DNA of 64,000 nt from an uncultured Acidimicrobiia bacterium (lineage in GTDB: Bacteria > Actinomycetota > Acidimicrobiia > Spongiisociales > Spongiisociaceae). This document shows, one piece after another, positions 9,007-18,114 of the stretch (its first letter is position 1; every line of letters begins with the position of its first letter). The stretch spans positions 62,001-126,000 of the forward strand of contig OY282370.1 in the NCBI GenBank assembly GCA_958295745.1. The letters run 5' to 3'. Position numbers and translations under genes: made by a program. Below the pieces are notes generated by a model. The model was not told where the DNA came from. It saw only the letters and a list, made by a program, of their open reading frames with translations, and searched no databases.

Positions 9007-9579
9007 ATGTCTTTAGTTTCTTCCACGATGTTGGCGCTCGGTACTCCCGCCCCCGACTTCGATCTGCTCGATACGGTGAGCGGAAACCGGGTCAGCCTCG
9101 CCGGCCAGGCCGGACACAAGGCGCTGGTAGTCGTATTCATGTGCAACCATTGCCCATACGTGGTGCACATACAAGAGGGCCTGGCCGATTTCAGCCGCGA
9201 CTACGCCGACTCGGAAGTATCCATCCTCGGCATCAGCGCCAACGACGCCGATAACTACCCCGACGACGCACCCGACCGGCTCGCCGCGGTAGCTCGCGAA
9301 AGGGGATACGGATTTCCGGTCCTGTACGACGAGACCCAAGAGGTGGCCAAGGCGTATACGGCGGTATGCACCCCCGACTTCTTCCTGTTCGGACCGGATC
9401 GGACCCTCGTCTATCGGGGTAGGTTCGACAGCTCCCGGCCCGGTTCGGGAGTGCCTGTAACCGGACAGGACCTGCGGGCGGCGGTAGAAGCCGTCCTCGA
9501 AGGGCGGCCGGTATCGGAACCCCAGTACCCGTCGATGGGTTGCTCCATCAAGTGGAAACCCGGCAACGACCCCCACTGA
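9007..9579 (+). CDS. thioredoxin-fold redoxin (AhpC/TSA-type) protein
   Basis: Cytoplasmic thiol-disulfide protein of 190 residues. ALGTPAPDFDLLDT is a typical AhpC/TSA redoxin start; VVVFMCNHCPYVVH places a CxxC-like CNHC motif at the end of the first core strand. The rest matches the thioredoxin-like family with a DNYPDDAPDRL insertion and the YPSMGCSIKWK end, which carries another Cys. The substrate is unknown; thiol peroxidase or resolvase activity is plausible. There is no signal peptide. Confidence 0.85.
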   Translation: MSLVSSTMLALGTPAPDFDLLDTVSGNRVSLAGQAGHKALVVVFMCNHCPYVVHIQEGLADFSRDYADSEVSILGISANDADNYPDDAPDRLAAVARERGYGFPVLYDETQEVAKAYTAVCTPDFFLFGPDRTLVYRGRFDSSRPGSGVPVTGQDLRAAVEAVLEGRPVSEPQYPSMGCSIKWKPGNDPH

Positions 9580-9614
9580 CCTGCCTCGACCCCGATCTGC
9601 CCCGGTTATCTGCA

Positions 9615-9747
9615 AAGTTTCGGTTGGGGTGGGTAAGAGGCGTTGGTTGCGAGGTGTGGATGTGTTGCGCCTACGGCCTTACCTACCCGCGTCTCTTGTA
9701 GACCACCGAGGGGGCGATATTCGGTTCCCTTCACCCCACCCCCAACG
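9615..9747. repeat. dispersed intergenic repeat, family A copy 1
   Basis: Begins TTTCGGTTGGGGTGGG and ends TTCCCTTCACCCCACC. The edges GTTGGGGTGGG (9624-9634) and CCCACCCCCAAC (9735-9746) are near-perfect inverted repeats. Related copies lie at about 14403-14545 and 21585-21700; shared internal words include GAGGTGTGGATGTGT. Confidence 0.6.
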
Positions 9748-10054
9748 CCCCGTCCACGACAATCTCATCGACGGATCAACGCATCAGGCTCAGGTTCGGT
9801 TTCGCAACTACCGTAACTACTCCGCCCGCCGCCGTTGCGGTGGAGGTTCTGCGGGCGCGTTCATCCGGCCCGCGCCCTGATTCGGGCCCGGACCGTCCTG
9901 CTCCCCCGTCGGCGGGGCGCCCGGGGGGCCGCCCTCCGGAGCGGGGTCTGGGATCTGACCGCCGCGGCCGAGACCGGGCGGCGATTTCTGTGGTATCGAT
10001 CGCTTTTCATCATCGGGCGGGAAGGTCGGCCGCCGTCGCGAGGCCGACCCCCGA
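9748..10054. other. intergenic region, no gene seen
   Basis: GC-rich stretch between repeat copy A1 and the end of the DUF222-HNH gene. Open frames here are antisense or GC-driven shadows without ribosome sites or recognisable motifs. Confidence 0.5.
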
Positions 10055-11320
10055 TCAGGGACCGTCCCGAGGTTGGGCCTGCCAGCCGTTTCCCACCCGC
10101 CGAACCACCAGGTTCTGGTCGGCGATCCAACGGTGATGGCGGGGGCATACCGCCACCAGGTTGTCCACGTCGGTGCGGCCCCGGTCGCGGCGCCACTCCT
10201 GGGCGTGGTGGAGCTGACAGCGGTGCATCGGCATCCCGCACTCGAAACATCCCCCGTCCCTGACAGCCACCGCCAATCGCTGCGGGGCGTTCGCCAAACG
10301 GGTCTTGCGCCCCATCCACAGGACGCGGCCCGGACCGGAAAAGATCGTCGAAACCAGCTCGGTATCGGGGGAAAGGGTCCGCAGCACCTCGCGCGGTACG
10401 GGGCCGGCGCCGATGACTTCGACCTGTCCGGTCGGGTTCACTCCATCCAGCTCGGCCAGGTCGACCTTGACCACCATCATGGCAGGAGAGACGGCTCTGC
10501 CGCCTCCGGCTGCGGTGTCGGGGAGAGGAAGATGGGTCGAAGCATCTCGACCGGTGACGATCTCGAAGAAGGCATCCGCCAGCCGCTGCTCCGTTGTGCG
10601 TACTTCGTTCGGGTTCTGATCGGCGCCGGCGTCGGCCATCCTGAGCTTGTGGTAGCGGACGTCGATCGTCTCCTCTACCAGGCCGGCGCTCACCGGGTCC
10701 ATCTCGAAACGAAAGACCCTCATCCCGTTCAGGCGGTCGGTCCAGACCGACCCCCGGCGGCACTTGCGTTGATGCTCGAGTATATCCGTACCCGCCTGAA
10801 GCACTTGTCGAGCGGTCCACGCCCTCGTCCGCCGCCGGAACAGATCGACCGGCATCCGGGTGGCCATCTCCATCAGCTCGGCGGAGCTGTCCACCACCTC
10901 GGGATCCAGTTTCTCGGCGGCGTCCGCCATGACCGCGGCATGGCCCAAGGTCATGTCCCCGGACGCAAAGCGCTCCTCCACCTCGGGCATGTCCGGCAGA
11001 TGCTCGGTTACCCGGGTCACCTTCCTCGTATCTCGGGCGGCCAAACCGGTAGCCTGGCGCAGCATCTCCCCTGCGTCGATCCCCGGGGCGGCGTCTTCTG
11101 CCCACTGCGCCACCCTGCACAACAGCCAGTCCGACTTGGCCTGCAACCGGCCCAGCCCGGCGGCCAACGCCGCCAGCTCTTCGACGGACATGCCTTCGCC
11201 CGAGACGCCGTCCAACATCCGGAACGCCGCATCCACCAACCCGCGAGCGGAAACTCCGTCATCCTGCTCGCGCCAACCCCTGCTGCGGGGTTCACGATCA
11301 CCTGTCGAACCCGTTTCCAT
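10055..11320 (-). CDS. DUF222 / HNH endonuclease protein (13E12-repeat type)
   Basis: Actinobacterial family protein of about 421 residues. The N-terminal two thirds is the helical DUF222 domain (GLAARDTRKVTRVTEHLPDMP; MTLGHAAVMADAA), with the conserved RVFRFEMDPVSA segment mid-way. The C-terminus is an HNH nuclease module: DGGCFECGMPMHRCQLHHAQEW, then NLVAVCPRHHRWI. The start was placed at METGSTGD; an upstream extension encodes an odd Tyr-rich stretch. Such genes are often multicopy; their function is unproven, and a DNA nuclease role is inferred. Confidence 0.85.
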   Translation of the reverse strand: METGSTGDREPRSRGWREQDDGVSARGLVDAAFRMLDGVSGEGMSVEELAALAAGLGRLQAKSDWLLCRVAQWAEDAAPGIDAGEMLRQATGLAARDTRKVTRVTEHLPDMPEVEERFASGDMTLGHAAVMADAAEKLDPEVVDSSAELMEMATRMPVDLFRRRTRAWTARQVLQAGTDILEHQRKCRRGSVWTDRLNGMRVFRFEMDPVSAGLVEETIDVRYHKLRMADAGADQNPNEVRTTEQRLADAFFEIVTGRDASTHLPLPDTAAGGGRAVSPAMMVVKVDLAELDGVNPTGQVEVIGAGPVPREVLRTLSPDTELVSTIFSGPGRVLWMGRKTRLANAPQRLAVAVRDGGCFECGMPMHRCQLHHAQEWRRDRGRTDVDNLVAVCPRHHRWIADQNLVVRRVGNGWQAQPRDGP

Positions 11321-11538
11321 CACTCCAACACCTCGAGACCTGTACTCATACTTATACAATAAATATAGGAACCCAACAACCCCTATCATTCAGACTGGGA
11401 AAAGTATTTCAACTATCGGTGAGTTAAGAACGAAAAGTGCCGAGCAACACGGGCCGGCAACGATCTTCGTCGTTCATCACCCTCCCAGATATCCGAATCG
11501 GCTGCCCGCCGACAGAAGGAGCGGCGGCAACCGCCCTC

Positions 11539-11787
11539 CTACGACGACCTCCTCATGCTGCGCCGCCAACGCAGGAAATCGACCATCTCCCCCGGCGGCG
11601 GGATGGAATCGCCGCGGCCGTATGCGGTCGTCATCCGCCAATCCCGATAGGAGGGCGCCGGACGCGGCAGGAAAGGGAACCTGCGGGCCCACCCGGGTGC
11701 CGCAGCCGCCGCCGCCAGCCGCACGGCTTCGACGCCGATACCGGGATGGCGGACCGCCACCCGCAGGAACACCCTCACCAAACCCAC
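11539..11787 (-). CDS. small conserved actinobacterial hypothetical protein
   Basis: Protein of 82 residues, Arg/Pro/Trp-rich, with the order RLAAAAAAPGWARRFPFLPRP, then YRDWRMTTAYG and a VDFLRWRR end. This pattern (xPGWxRRxPFLPxP ... YxxWRxxTAYG ... DxxxFLRWR) is familiar from small uncharacterised proteins found across actinobacteria, so the frame is likely real although no function is known. It is followed (in its own direction) by the AT-rich spacer before the DUF222 gene, and the MITE-like element lies just upstream. Confidence 0.55.
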   Translation of the reverse strand: MGLVRVFLRVAVRHPGIGVEAVRLAAAAAAPGWARRFPFLPRPAPSYRDWRMTTAYGRGDSIPPPGEMVDFLRWRRSMRRSS

Positions 11788-11824
11788 GGACGACGGCTCG
11801 ACCGCCGCCGCCCCTCGGCGGCCC

Positions 11825-12065
11825 CTAGACAGATAGTTCCAAGGGATGAGGGTATGCCTCTGCGCTAGAGGGCCCCGCCCTGCCGGGGAAGGGTTTCCAG
11901 ACCGGCTCGACCCGCCGGGGCCGCCTCATCCGGCCGCCGCCGCGCTGTCCGCACCGGCGCCGGACGGATGCGATGCGCCGCCCTTCGCGGTTCATTTGTG
12001 CTTTGGTGATGGTGAAGGGGCGCCGGATGCGAACATCGGGAGCGGCCCCGGAACCACCCATCTAG
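11825..12065 (+). mobile_element. MITE-like element, copy 1 (complete)
   Basis: A 241-bp non-coding element bounded by inverted repeats: CTAGACAGATAGTTCC at the left and, reversed, CTAGATGGGTGGTTCC at the right. The interior matches copy 2 at both ends: GGGATGAGGGTATG inside the left end, and GGTGATGGTGAAGGG plus GAACATCGGG before the right end. It has no transposase. The right terminus supplies the TAG stop of the merR-type gene. Confidence 0.75.
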
Positions 12066-12556
12066 AAGCCGCCCGCCCCCGCAACCTGGCTGCGAACCTC
12101 TTCTTCGCTGCCCCGGAGGATGTCCAGGAAGCGGTCGCGGTCCAGCTCGAATTTGCTCACGTCCTCTTCGACGCTGCTGGTGATCTTGCCCAGCTCCACG
12201 AACAGCGCCAGCTGCCCTTCCCGGAGTGCATCGAGCATCTCGTCGCTGTCCGGCGTGATCCCGTAGATCGATACCCCGTCGGTGACGAACTTGACCTTGC
12301 GGGGGTCCACCCCCTGCCGGATCAAGTACCCCCATGCCCGCCTGATCCGCTGGAGGGACATCCCGTTGTCCTTCATGCTCCTCACTACCCGGAGCCGCAC
12401 CAGATCCTGAAAAGAATACAGGCGTGGAACGCCGGGGCGCCCTCCCGTCCGCTGGACGGATGGTTGGACCAGCCCGACGCTGTCCCAGTATCGGAGCTGC
12501 GCCGGTGTACATCCCGTCAGCCTCAACGCCTGATCGGCAGTGAATCCTTTCTGCAA
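12062..12556 (-). CDS. MerR-family transcriptional regulator
   Basis: Regulator of 164 residues. The N-terminal winged helix reads FTADQALRLTGCTPAQLRYWDSVGLVQPS, and the wing includes VPRLYSFQDLVRLRVVRSM; these are MerR-type DNA-recognition features. The C-terminal part has a helical, acidic tail without the clustered Cys or His of metal sensors, so the effector is unknown; a resemblance to actinobacterial single-gene MerR regulators of cell-cycle genes is possible but unproven. Its stop codon lies within the terminal repeat of the adjacent MITE-like element, so the last residue or two may not be ancestral. Confidence 0.85.
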   Translation of the reverse strand: MQKGFTADQALRLTGCTPAQLRYWDSVGLVQPSVQRTGGRPGVPRLYSFQDLVRLRVVRSMKDNGMSLQRIRRAWGYLIRQGVDPRKVKFVTDGVSIYGITPDSDEMLDALREGQLALFVELGKITSSVEEDVSKFELDRDRFLDILRGSEEEVRSQVAGAGGF

Positions 12557-12712
12557 AGCTATCTCCCTCGTATCCAGGGGGATGCCCCGCAGGACACCCC
12601 TGATTCCCTATGCGCACCGCGCCGTTGTAGCGCATATGACACGAGCGGATTAGACCAATAAGTGGCTAAGCCCATCTCCGCCTCAGGGGTTCATCTTACT
12701 TGGAGAGTTTCC

Positions 12713-13045
12713 TCAGCGACGGAAAGGCCAGCGAGAGTTTCTCGCGTTCTGCAAGAAATTTCGGGGGAAGCCGCCTAGGGCCCCGCCGGAGCCTCGGCGC
12801 ATCTGGATCAGCGCGCTCACCGAGAGCACCATCAGACCGAACCCTCCAAGAGCCAGCACCGTGTTGAACGAGAAGGTGACGAGCAGCGTCAGCAACCCGA
12901 TCACCGCCCCGGCGATCGGAAGGCGGAGCCTCCTCTGCGCCAGACGGGACAGAGACGATGTCTTACGGGTGAACTCGGGATCCTCGTCCAGGAACTGCCG
13001 TTCGATCTCGTCGAGAATCTGCTGCTCCCGCTCGTTCAATGGCAT
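12713..13045 (-). CDS. DUF3040 membrane protein
   Basis: Small inner-membrane protein of about 110 residues. The start MPLNEREQQILDEIERQFLDEDPEF is the DUF3040 signature; two hydrophobic segments follow at about 45-65 and 68-88, with a basic tail. The ATG was chosen because GGAG lies eight bases upstream and the family begins there. Function is unknown; the family is common in actinobacteria, often near division genes. Confidence 0.85.
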   Translation of the reverse strand: MPLNEREQQILDEIERQFLDEDPEFTRKTSSLSRLAQRRLRLPIAGAVIGLLTLLVTFSFNTVLALGGFGLMVLSVSALIQMRRGSGGALGGFPRNFLQNARNSRWPFRR

Positions 13046-13172
13046 AGAAGCTGCTCCACTCTGCTCCAAGTCGCCGCCGCGCCCAGTATACGCCCCGGAC
13101 GCGCCATAGCGAAGCGAACCCTACCCACCCTCACCACATCGGGGCCGGCCGCCGGCGCCATACGGTCCGGAT

Positions 13173-14369
13173 TCATCTGCGGGAGGCGCCGCCCGACCGG
13201 CCGGGCCGCAGCCTGGCGGGCGCTACGGCCCCGCGCCCGAACCTGGCCCGCACCTCGTCGACCGCATCCGCCGCATCCTCCCATCGGGAACCGGAATCGA
13301 TGGTCATCTGGCGCGGCCCGTCTTCGGGTTCCAGACCGCTGACCGCCACCCCGAGCAACCGTACCGGGCGCTCCCCCACCCCGGCCCGATCGAGCAGGCG
13401 GCAGCAGGCCCGGTAGATGTCCCTCGTCACATCGGTGGCGTCCGCCAGCGTCTCTGAACGGGTAACGGTCTTGAAGTCGGAGAATCGAATCTTGAGAGAT
13501 ACCGTGCGCCCCGACATTCCCGCCCGGCGAAGCCGCCATGCGACCCGATCGGCGTGGCGCAGCAGCTCGGCGCGCAGCCATTCCATTCCCGTGATGTCTT
13601 CCCCGTAGGTATGTTCGGCGGAGATCGACTTGGCGGCCCCGTACGGCGAAACAGCGCGCTCGTCGACCCCGTTGGCCAGCCGGTGTAGATGCGCGCCCAC
13701 CGCCTTTCCGAGGCGCCGCTCGAGCAGGGGCGCCGGGATACGCGCAAGTTCCGACACCGTCTCCACCCCCATCTCGGACAGCCGGCGCCGGGTGGCCTTC
13801 CCGACTCCCCACAGCTCCCTCACCCCCAGCCCGTGCAGGAACGACATCTCGCTGCCGGCCTCTACGATATATATGCCGTCCGGCTTGGCCCGGCCTGAGG
13901 CCATCTTGGCCAGATAGAGGGTTGCGGCTGCGCCCACCGAGGCCGGAAGCCCCAGGTCGGCCCTTATCCGGGCTCGAACGTCCTCCGCCGCCGCCCGGCT
14001 GTCCCGATAGTGCCACCGCAAACCGCGGATGTCCAGGAAGGCCTCGTCGAGGGACAACCCCTCCACCAGCGGCGTGAAGCTCCGGAAGATAGAGAACAGC
14101 TGCCCCGCCACTTCTCCGTAACGCCCATGGCGGGGCGGGGCGACCACCAGGTCCGGGCACCTTCGGAGGGCGGACACCATAGGCATGGCCGAATGGACCC
14201 CTGAAGCCCTGGCCTCGTAGGAAGCGGAGGCGACCACCCCCCGGCGCCCCTTCCCCCCCACCGCTACGGGGCGGCCGCACAGGCCCGGATCGTCCAGACG
14301 CTCGACCTCCACGAAGAAGGCGTCCATGTCCACATGCAGGATCGGCTCGGCGATACGGGGTTCGGCCAT
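13173..14369 (-). CDS. dinB: DNA polymerase IV (Y-family, DinB)
   Basis: Error-prone translesion polymerase of 398 residues. Catalytic carboxylates are seen in ILHVDMDAFFVEVE and SLDEAFLDI; VASASYEARASGV is the conserved finger motif, ELWGVGKATRRRL the helix-hairpin-helix, and the C-terminal little-finger domain includes SISAEHTYGEDI. The start was set at MAEPRIAEPILHVDMD, matching the family N-terminus; an upstream in-frame extension runs into a dispersed repeat. The C-terminus is Arg-rich and shows no obvious clamp-binding peptide. Confidence 0.93.
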   Translation of the reverse strand: MAEPRIAEPILHVDMDAFFVEVERLDDPGLCGRPVAVGGKGRRGVVASASYEARASGVHSAMPMVSALRRCPDLVVAPPRHGRYGEVAGQLFSIFRSFTPLVEGLSLDEAFLDIRGLRWHYRDSRAAAEDVRARIRADLGLPASVGAAATLYLAKMASGRAKPDGIYIVEAGSEMSFLHGLGVRELWGVGKATRRRLSEMGVETVSELARIPAPLLERRLGKAVGAHLHRLANGVDERAVSPYGAAKSISAEHTYGEDITGMEWLRAELLRHADRVAWRLRRAGMSGRTVSLKIRFSDFKTVTRSETLADATDVTRDIYRACCRLLDRAGVGERPVRLLGVAVSGLEPEDGPRQMTIDSGSRWEDAADAVDEVRARFGRGAVAPARLRPGRSGGASRR

Positions 14370-14402
14370 CCCCGCCAACATAGCGGCTACTCTCGACCCT
14401 GA

Positions 14403-14545
14403 TCGTTCATGAGGTTCGATTGGGGTGGGCCGGGGCGCCGGTCTACGAGGTGTGGATGTGTCGGGACTGAAGACCGAAGACCTGACCCGTTGCCAGCATC
14501 TCTCTATATCCCCCAAGGGCCGTGTACTTTCCCTTCACCCCATGG
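14403..14545. repeat. dispersed intergenic repeat, family A copy 2
   Basis: Begins GTTCATGAGGTTCGATTGGGG and continues GAGGTGTGGATGTGTCGGG to TTTCCCTTCACCCCA, matching the copies at 9615 and 21585. It lies between the divergent dinB and phosphatase genes. Confidence 0.6.
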
Positions 14546-14682
14546 ACGGCGATTCCGACCGAGGACGAGGATAAACGTGCCGTTACGACCGATGACCCCG
14601 GTTCAAGATGGTTGCTCTCATGACGGCTGCCCGCGGCTGTTGCCGCCCGCTCCAACACCGGCCATGAAGGATCGGGGTTGAC

Positions 14683-15282
14683 ATGGCCTCCGTGGTGCAT
14701 CTGATCCGACACGGCGAAGTCGACAACCCTCACCACACCGTATACGCCGACCTGCCCTGCTTCTATCTCAGCCGACGAGGGCGGCGCCAGGCTGCTTGGG
14801 CGGGAAATCACCTCGCCCCCCGCCCTATCGAAGCCGTCTATTCCTCTCCGCTCGACCGGGCGGTGGAGACGGCGGGGGTGATCGCCGCCCGCCGGGGCCT
14901 GGAGGTGGAAACCGTCCCGGACCTGACCGAGTGGGCGCTGATGGGGCGGTGGAGCGGCCTGCCATGGCCTGACCTCGACTCCCACTTTCCCGGCGAGCTA
15001 GAGGTGTACCTCACCCGTCCGCTCGAGATGGATTTCACCCCCGAGTCGGTGGGGCAGCTCGCCGACCGGGTGGGGGGCGCCGTCTCGTCCCTGGCGGCCG
15101 CGCATCCCGCAGGAGAGATCGCGGTGGTCTCCCACCAAGACGCCATCCAGGCGGCCCGGCTCCTCCTCACCGGCAGCAGCCTCCGCCTACTCCACGAAAC
15201 CAAGCCCAGACACTGCGAGATAATCACGCTGAATCGGGGAGAAGCATGGCGAGAAACCTCCCGTCTGGCGCCTGACTTCTGA
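14683..15282 (+). CDS. histidine phosphatase (phosphoglycerate mutase-like) family protein
   Basis: Cytoplasmic enzyme of 199 residues. The phosphohistidine motif is HLIRHGEVDN at residues 6-15; AVYSSPLDRAVETAGVIA and a late SHQD provide the other active-site His and positive charges. Most relatives read SHGG at the late motif, so SHQD is a variant. The substrate is unknown; relatives include phosphoglycerate mutase, alpha-ribazole phosphatase and broad phosphatases. It is an isolated gene following a dispersed repeat. Confidence 0.85.
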   Translation: MASVVHLIRHGEVDNPHHTVYADLPCFYLSRRGRRQAAWAGNHLAPRPIEAVYSSPLDRAVETAGVIAARRGLEVETVPDLTEWALMGRWSGLPWPDLDSHFPGELEVYLTRPLEMDFTPESVGQLADRVGGAVSSLAAAHPAGEIAVVSHQDAIQAARLLLTGSSLRLLHETKPRHCEIITLNRGEAWRETSRLAPDF

Positions 15283-15367
15283 CCACCGGCACAACCTCCG
15301 GCGGCGGCTCCCACACCACATCAGGCCCCCGCATCGGCAAGGCCGCCACAGGCAGACGGCGGCTCTT

Positions 15368-15952
15368 CTACCGCCTCGGCGAACCCGGCGCGGCGTCGAT
15401 GTCGATGATCCCCCTCCCGTCCGGATCCTCTCCGCGCATCTGCTCGATGAGGGCGGCGTCCGTCTCGAAGGCCAGCTCGGGAAGATCGTCCAGGGCAAAC
15501 CACCCGAGATCCACGGCGTCGGACCCCGGCGCCTGCTCCCCGCCCAGTACCACGCCGGCGAACCAGATGCACACGCTGAGCTTCACCGGATCGTGGAAGT
15601 TGGCCGCCGCGAAGACCGGACGACGACCCAGTTCCACCACCAGACCGGTCTCCTCCAACACCTCGCGCATCCCGGCCTCCCGCACCTCTTCCCCGTAGTC
15701 CATGTAACCCGCCGGGAACGACCAGAGGCCGGGGCGGGAAGACCCGGGACCCCGCTTGACCATCAAAATGCGCCCCTCCCCGTCGCTCAGCACCACGGCC
15801 ACCGCTACCGAAGGGGAACGAAAATCGACTCTCCCGCAACGGGGGCACACCCCGCGCTCCCGGCCGTACCGCCTGGCGCGCTCGAGTCGCTCCCCGCAGT
15901 CAGAACAGAACAGGGCCTCTCCCGGCCACGGGGTGTCTCTTCGGGGGACCAT
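15368..15952 (-). CDS. Nudix hydrolase with N-terminal zinc ribbon
   Basis: Enzyme of 194 residues. Two CxxC pairs (CSDC near 16 and CPRC near 36) form a zinc ribbon, followed by the Nudix domain with the complete box beginning GYMDYGEEV and containing REVLEETGL near residue 100. This domain order is that of NADH pyrophosphatase-like and ADP-ribose-type Nudix proteins. The substrate is likely a nucleotide diphosphate derivative but is not determined. The C-terminus is short and low-complexity. Confidence 0.87.
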   Translation of the reverse strand: MVPRRDTPWPGEALFCSDCGERLERARRYGRERGVCPRCGRVDFRSPSVAVAVVLSDGEGRILMVKRGPGSSRPGLWSFPAGYMDYGEEVREAGMREVLEETGLVVELGRRPVFAAANFHDPVKLSVCIWFAGVVLGGEQAPGSDAVDLGWFALDDLPELAFETDAALIEQMRGEDPDGRGIIDIDAAPGSPRR

Positions 15953-16046
15953 TCTCTTCCATCATACCGGCGCCGTACCACCGGATCGGCCCCCCTCCCC
16001 GGCGTCCGATGCGCCAAACCGGGCATCGATGCGCCAAAATAGGGAG

Positions 16047-16808
16047 ATGCCACTCAAGGTGACCATCTCGGCGGCCTCCATCCTCACCGGCGGCCTGTTG
16101 TGGGCAGGCCGGCTGCTGTTCGGAACGTCTCCCTGGAGTACGCCCGCCTCCTCGCTGACGGCGATCGGGCTCGTAGCGGTCACCGCCGTCACCGTGGTGG
16201 CGATGGTGCTTTCGCCGGGCCGATGGGTCCGCAACTCGGTCGGGGCGGTCGGAGGGGCGTGGGCTTCGATCGCGGCGGCGGTTCCGGTCGATCCGGTGTG
16301 GATCATCGCCTTCGCGGTAGGCGGCGCCGGCATAGCCCTGGCCTGGCTTCGACCCTTGGACGAGTGGTTTCACCAGATCAATCCGCACCGGGTTCCGCCG
16401 AAGGCCGCGGTGCTCGCCCTCGGCCTCATATGGATGCCGCTCCTGGTGGGCGGCCTGGGTGTGCCGGACGTGACGCCCGGCGGATGGGCCGCGGCCGCCT
16501 TCGGGATAACAGGCGGCTGGGCCTACGCACGGGCGCTGCCCGGCGCCCTCTGGACGGTCAGGCTCGCCTTCCCGATACTGGGGGCGGCCTCGGTCATCGG
16601 CCTGCGCTTTCCCGCCGCCGCCGGATTGCTGGCGGTGACGGCCTTCCTCACCCATCTCGCCTGGACGGAGGAGGCCCGCCTAGCCGTCCAGCCGCCCGCC
16701 CCGCGCCGTGTGAAGCCCGTTTCGATCCTTCCGGAAGTCACCCCTCCCGGCCTCCTGGAATCGGCCGGATACGACCGGCGGGGCCGCCCCCTGGAAGAAG
16801 CGGACTGA
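16047..16808 (+). CDS. polytopic membrane protein of unknown function
   Basis: Protein of 253 residues with about seven hydrophobic segments, Ala/Gly/Val-rich, plus a soluble tail of about 40 residues ending RRGRPLEEAD. I do not recognise the family. A polar loop (LRPLDEWFHQINPHRVPPK) separates the two halves. AGGGAG touches the ATG, an unusually short spacing, so a GTG four codons downstream is an alternative start. It is followed immediately by two more small membrane-protein genes, probably one operon. Confidence 0.7.
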   Translation: MPLKVTISAASILTGGLLWAGRLLFGTSPWSTPASSLTAIGLVAVTAVTVVAMVLSPGRWVRNSVGAVGGAWASIAAAVPVDPVWIIAFAVGGAGIALAWLRPLDEWFHQINPHRVPPKAAVLALGLIWMPLLVGGLGVPDVTPGGWAAAAFGITGGWAYARALPGALWTVRLAFPILGAASVIGLRFPAAAGLLAVTAFLTHLAWTEEARLAVQPPAPRRVKPVSILPEVTPPGLLESAGYDRRGRPLEEAD

Positions 16809-16809
16809 G

Positions 16810-17106
16810 ATGGCCCGGCTTCGCTGGACCTTCGCCATACCGGTGCTGGCGGCCGGCGCGGCGGGGGGTTTCATCGGCTGGGCTGTTGCCAGGGTGGGGT
16901 GCCTGGACGGTTCGTGCGGCCCGGCCGCGGTCTTCGTCATCGGCCTGGTTTCGGGCCTGGTAGCGGCGGTGGGTGTGGGAATAGTCGTAGTCCTGGCCGA
17001 CCGCTCCCTGCGGGAATGGCGGGAGTGGCCGGGCCGCGCCGAATCACGGAACGAAAAGGGCGCCGAACCCGAAGGAGGGGAGGGCGGGGATGAACGAACC
17101 CCCTGA
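16810..17106 (+). CDS. small membrane protein
   Basis: Protein of 98 residues with two hydrophobic segments (about 8-28 and 40-62) separated by a short loop with two Cys (GCLDGSCG), then a charged cytoplasmic-type tail rich in Glu, Arg and Gly. No family is recognised. It starts two bases after the preceding stop and overlaps the next gene by 17 bases, consistent with a three-gene membrane operon. Confidence 0.65.
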   Translation: MARLRWTFAIPVLAAGAAGGFIGWAVARVGCLDGSCGPAAVFVIGLVSGLVAAVGVGIVVVLADRSLREWREWPGRAESRNEKGAEPEGGEGGDERTP

Positions 17107-17350
17107 CGGCAGGAGCACCCTCGCCGACTTCGGACTGACAGCCCTGGTGATGGGCGGAGGGGCCGCGTTCCTGCTCGGACTGATCACCATCGGAGTGGGC
17201 GCCCTGACGGGAAGGATACCGCTCCTCCTGGGAATCCTCCTGGGCCTCACAGCCCTGGTTGCGGTTGCCGGCTTGGTGATCACGATCGTCACCGTCCGGA
17301 GTGGAAAACCTCCCCGCCGACCGGCGGCCGGCCGGAGCGGGGACCTCTGA
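17090..17350 (+). CDS. small membrane protein
   Basis: Protein of 86 residues with two hydrophobic segments (about 15-38 and 44-68) and a basic tail. The start lies after GGGGAGGGCGGGG, a good ribosome site. It overlaps the preceding gene. The family is not recognised. It is the last member of the membrane-protein operon; decayed mobile-element sequence follows. Confidence 0.6.
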   Translation: MNEPPDGRSTLADFGLTALVMGGGAAFLLGLITIGVGALTGRIPLLLGILLGLTALVAVAGLVITIVTVRSGKPPRRPAAGRSGDL

Positions 17351-17399
17351 CAACGCTGCGGTTGAAACATCGGACTTCCCCTTGGTGGCGGGGTTGAAA

Positions 17400-17627
17400 T
17401 CGAATACCGCAGATGAAAGAACAGCATCGCCCGTTTGCCGGTCGGTACTCGACCCCACCCCAAGGCACCCCGCACACCGCGTCGGCGTCCGCTGACATCA
17501 CCTTCTCGGCGAACACCACCACCATCCCCCTCAGCAGATCCACATCCTCGGTCTCCAACAACCGGCGCAGATCCGCCACCCCCCGTACACCACGTCCGTG
17601 GACTCGACTCACCACCGCCCGCCCCAT
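17400..17627 (-). pseudogene. IS256 (mutator)-type transposase N-terminal remnant
   Basis: The minus-strand frame reads LLRGMVVVFAEKVMSADAD then AVCGVPWG and ANGR, matching the start of IS256-family transposases (helical stretch, ADA-x-CGA-x-YG, R-x-NGYR). The catalytic DDE region is absent and similarity is lost after the NGYR position, so it is a dead fragment. It abuts the fabF-end remnants. Confidence 0.5.
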
Positions 17628-17882
17628 CCGGAGGCTTACCAGGCTCTCTACGCCCCCGGACCGAATATCAGCGACCCAAATATCCGCGATGCGTTGTGGC
17701 CGCCGAACCCAAAAGCCAAACCCAGAAACAAAAACTAGTCATGGCGCACCCGACCCCGGCCGGACGCGCCTCACTGGCCACAAAATCAATACCGCACACG
17801 GGATCCGGGGCGGTGCAACTGACCGCAGGCGGTACGACACCATAGTCCACAGCCGGCAAACAAAAGACCGCTTCACCCCCCG
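17627..17882 (-). pseudogene. decayed copy 1 of the fabF 3' end
   Basis: The frame ending near 17668 aligns with the last part of FabF: DYGVVPPAVSCTAPDPVC and DFVASEARPAGVGCAMTSF against GVIPPTINYTTPDPECD and DYVPNEARPSEVGYAMTNSF. The DNA matches extend into the sequence downstream of fabF. Inserted bases after AACCCAAAAG and after ATATCAGCGA break the frame. It is one of two partial copies in tandem with the real fabF end. Confidence 0.75.
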
Positions 17883-18046
17883 CCCATCCAGAGACATACC
17901 AGACTCTCTACACCCCCGGACCGAATATCAGCGACCCAAATATCCGCGATGCGTTGTGGCCGCCGAACCCAAAAGCCAAACCCAGAAACAAAAACTAGTC
18001 ATGGCGCACCCGACCCCGGCCGGACGCGCCTCGTTGGGCACATAAG
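17883..18046 (-). pseudogene. decayed copy 2 of the fabF 3' end
   Basis: Shorter partial copy, over its core essentially identical to copy 1 (shared insertions after ATATCAGCGA and AACCCAAAAG), lying 255 bp after copy 1 and 205 bp before the real fabF end. It ends at GTTGGGCACATAA, which matches fabF more closely than copy 1 does there. It is not translatable as FabF. Confidence 0.75.
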
Positions 18047-18114
18047 CTGCATGACCGACTCAACCCCGCTCATCCACCCCCCCGCCCCACCCATCCGGCG
18101 GCTTACCGGGCTCT